Source: Clostridiales bacterium (GTDB lineage Bacteria; Bacillota; Clostridia; Christensenellales; Aristaeellaceae). Taken from it: a stretch of 35,701 bases of DNA. This document shows positions 34,556 to 35,701 of this stretch, piece by piece. Made by a program: the position numbers and the translations under genes. Numbering within the stretch: the stretch's first letter is position 1; each line of letters opens with the position of its first letter. Where the stretch lies: the NCBI GenBank assembly GCA_012837525.1, contig DUQZ01000074.1, forward strand, positions 1 to 35,701, written 5' to 3'. A model generated the notes under the pieces. That model saw only the letters and a list, made by a program, of their open reading frames with translations. It was not told where the DNA came from and did not search any database.

Positions 34556-35589
34556 GCGCTTTGCACCGCCTCTTGCGCACGGGGCAGGATGACATAGCCT
34601 TCCTCCGTCACCTCGCCCTCGGGCAGGCCGTGCAGCGCGGCTTCAAGCGCCGCGATGGCGACTTCCAGCATCTCCTCTGTCGGGGGCTTGGTGGTCAGGC
34701 GCTGCAGTTGCATGCCCGGCCAGCGCAGCGCGCGGGTGAGCGGGGTATTGGCGTGCGCCAGGCTTTTGAGGGCTTCATAGCCCAGCCCCGCCACAATGGG
34801 CAAGAGGAGCAGGCGGGATACCACGCGCGCTAAGTAATTGCTGCCCATGTCAAAGCCAGTCAGGCTGAAAATCAATTGATCCACCACCGAGTAAAAGAGG
34901 ATGGACAAAATGAAGGTAAGCAGCAAAAAGCTGGTGCCGCAGCGGGGGTGCAGGGTGGTAAAACTCTGCGCGGTTTTGGGGGTAAGCGGCTTGCCCGATT
35001 CGTGGTTGTACACAGCCTTGTGCTCCGCCCCGTGGTACTGGAAGGTGCGCCGCATATCCGGCATCAGGCCCACCAGGTATAGGTAGGTCATCAAAATCAG
35101 GATGCGGATCAGGCCGCTGACCAGGTTGACGGCGGCCAGTGACCAGCCCGCCTGGCGCAGCGCCCTGGCTGGCAGGTTGGGCAGCATCACAAACAGCAGG
35201 GTGGACAGCACGATGGCAAACACCACCGCGAAACCCATCATGATTTTGTCGGCGCCACGGCCCAGTTTTTCGCTCAGCCAGGTTTCAAAGCGGGAGGGCT
35301 CCTCGTTCTCCAAAGCGCCCGTCATGTTGGCCGCGTCGGTGAGCACCTTCATGCCCAATTTCATCATCATGAACATGTTGACCGAGCCGCGGATGAAGGG
35401 CTTGGTCCAGATGGAGTTCTTTTTAAACGGGGAAACATAGGGATCGCGCTTGACGACAATGTCCCCGTTCTCCCGCCGTACCGCCACCGCGATGGCGTCC
35501 GGCGCCTTCATCATCACGCCGTCCAGCACGGCCTGGCCGCCGATGTCCGGCTTCCTGGCCTCTTTTTTGGTATCAATGGAATGTGTCAA
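34552..35589 (-). CDS. yqhQ: DUF1385 (YqhQ-like) membrane protein
   Basis: A 345-residue polytopic protein of the DUF1385 family, of uncertain function. Hallmarks are the N-terminal IGGQAVLDGVMMKAPD, RGSVNMFMMMKLG, the YHGAEHKAVYNHESGKPLT segment with its conserved His and Glu, and TLHPRCGTSFLL. Four to five hydrophobic helices are readable. In many Clostridia it sits just before prmC and prfA, as here. The start is TTG35589 with a strong AGGAGGA site (35603-35597 on the minus strand) 7 nt before it; the next residues (THSIDTKKEARKPDIGGQA) lead straight into the conserved motif. The C-terminus has a 50-residue extension after the last helix. Confidence 0.9.
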   Translation of the reverse strand: MTHSIDTKKEARKPDIGGQAVLDGVMMKAPDAIAVAVRRENGDIVVKRDPYVSPFKKNSIWTKPFIRGSVNMFMMMKLGMKVLTDAANMTGALENEEPSRFETWLSEKLGRGADKIMMGFAVVFAIVLSTLLFVMLPNLPARALRQAGWSLAAVNLVSGLIRILILMTYLYLVGLMPDMRRTFQYHGAEHKAVYNHESGKPLTPKTAQSFTTLHPRCGTSFLLLTFILSILFYSVVDQLIFSLTGFDMGSNYLARVVSRLLLLPIVAGLGYEALKSLAHANTPLTRALRWPGMQLQRLTTKPPTEEMLEVAIAALEAALHGLPEGEVTEEGYVILPRAQEAVQSA

Positions 35590-35604
35590 TCGTATGTCCT
35601 CCTG

Positions 35605-35627
35605 GAGTTGTTCAATCTGAACAACTC
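35605..35627. promoter_or_regulatory. Perfect 10-bp inverted repeat between promoter and ribosome site
   Basis: The arms GAGTTGTTCA (35605-35614) and TGAACAACTC (35618-35627) are a perfect inverted repeat with a 3-nt centre. It starts at the expected transcription start of the minus-strand yqhQ transcript and ends just before its ribosome site. It may be an operator covering +1 to +23, or an RNA hairpin in the leader. No T-tract follows, so a terminator is unlikely. Confidence 0.6.
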
Positions 35628-35634
35628 ATGCCTT

Positions 35635-35640
35635 ATTATA
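35635..35640 (-). promoter_or_regulatory. -10 box for the yqhQ-prmC-prfA operon
   Basis: A perfect TATAAT on the minus strand lies about 46 nt before the TTG start. The best -35 candidate at 17 nt (ATGGAT, 35663-35658) is weak, so the promoter may depend on an activator or be extended differently. Confidence 0.5.
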
Positions 35641-35701
35641 CCCTTACAGCGCAGGGAATCCATGAATAATTACTGAACACAGGAAGTAACGCAAACAGGA
35701 G

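Overview
The window looks like chromosomal DNA of a GC-rich, low-oxygen Firmicute, probably class Clostridia. The evidence is the YqhQ-like/prmC/prfA gene block, the Fbp-type class III fructose bisphosphatase, strong AGGAGG-type ribosome sites, several TTG starts, and many secreted SH3b, peptidoglycan-binding and leucine-rich-repeat proteins. Placement near Christensenellales is only an impression from the protein families. No tRNA, rRNA, CRISPR array or phage gene was seen.

Layout. Positions 1-330: the tip of an IS3-family insertion sequence has cut a sugar ABC permease gene, which also carries an early nonsense codon; its promoter is still visible. 526-8957 (+): pyrimidine-nucleoside phosphorylase, a TlpA-like thioredoxin, a secreted protein of unknown function, a 935-residue membrane protein with about sixteen 37-residue repeats, an acyltransferase and a HemW-like radical SAM protein. 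9005-19331: a cell-surface block with a five-SH3b protein, a phosphodiester glycosidase (NAGPA), an Lgt-fold protein lacking key catalytic residues, a DUF6273 protein, a leucine-rich-repeat protein, a CapA-like protein, a DUF6273-NAGPA fusion, and a minus-strand operon of an OB/DUF4352-like protein, a peptidoglycan-binding protein and an SDR oxidoreductase. 19402-26036: a UgpB-A-E-like ABC importer without its ATPase, divergent from a GH2 beta-galactosidase across a 365-bp region holding two good promoters and two perfect palindromes. 26040-32100 (-): class III FBPase, a beta-hydroxyacid dehydrogenase and a phosphodiesterase-fold protein in one operon, preceded by a secreted 5'-nucleotidase/cyclic phosphodiesterase. 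32101-35701 (-): yqhQ-like, prmC, prfA and a small membrane-anchored peptidoglycan-binding protein.

How the genes fit together. The 9-19 kb block reads as envelope glycopolymer or wall-maintenance machinery: NAGPA and DUF6273 domains occur both as separate genes and fused in one protein, and the Lgt-like protein sits 2 nt behind the NAGPA gene. The transporter and beta-galactosidase form an import-and-hydrolyse pair. The secreted nucleotidase and the nucleoside phosphorylase could both serve nucleotide salvage, but they are far apart.

The points most worth following are the Lgt-like protein (catalytic His replaced by Trp at the aligned position) and the absence of a lipobox in every exported protein here, including the transporter's solute-binding protein.
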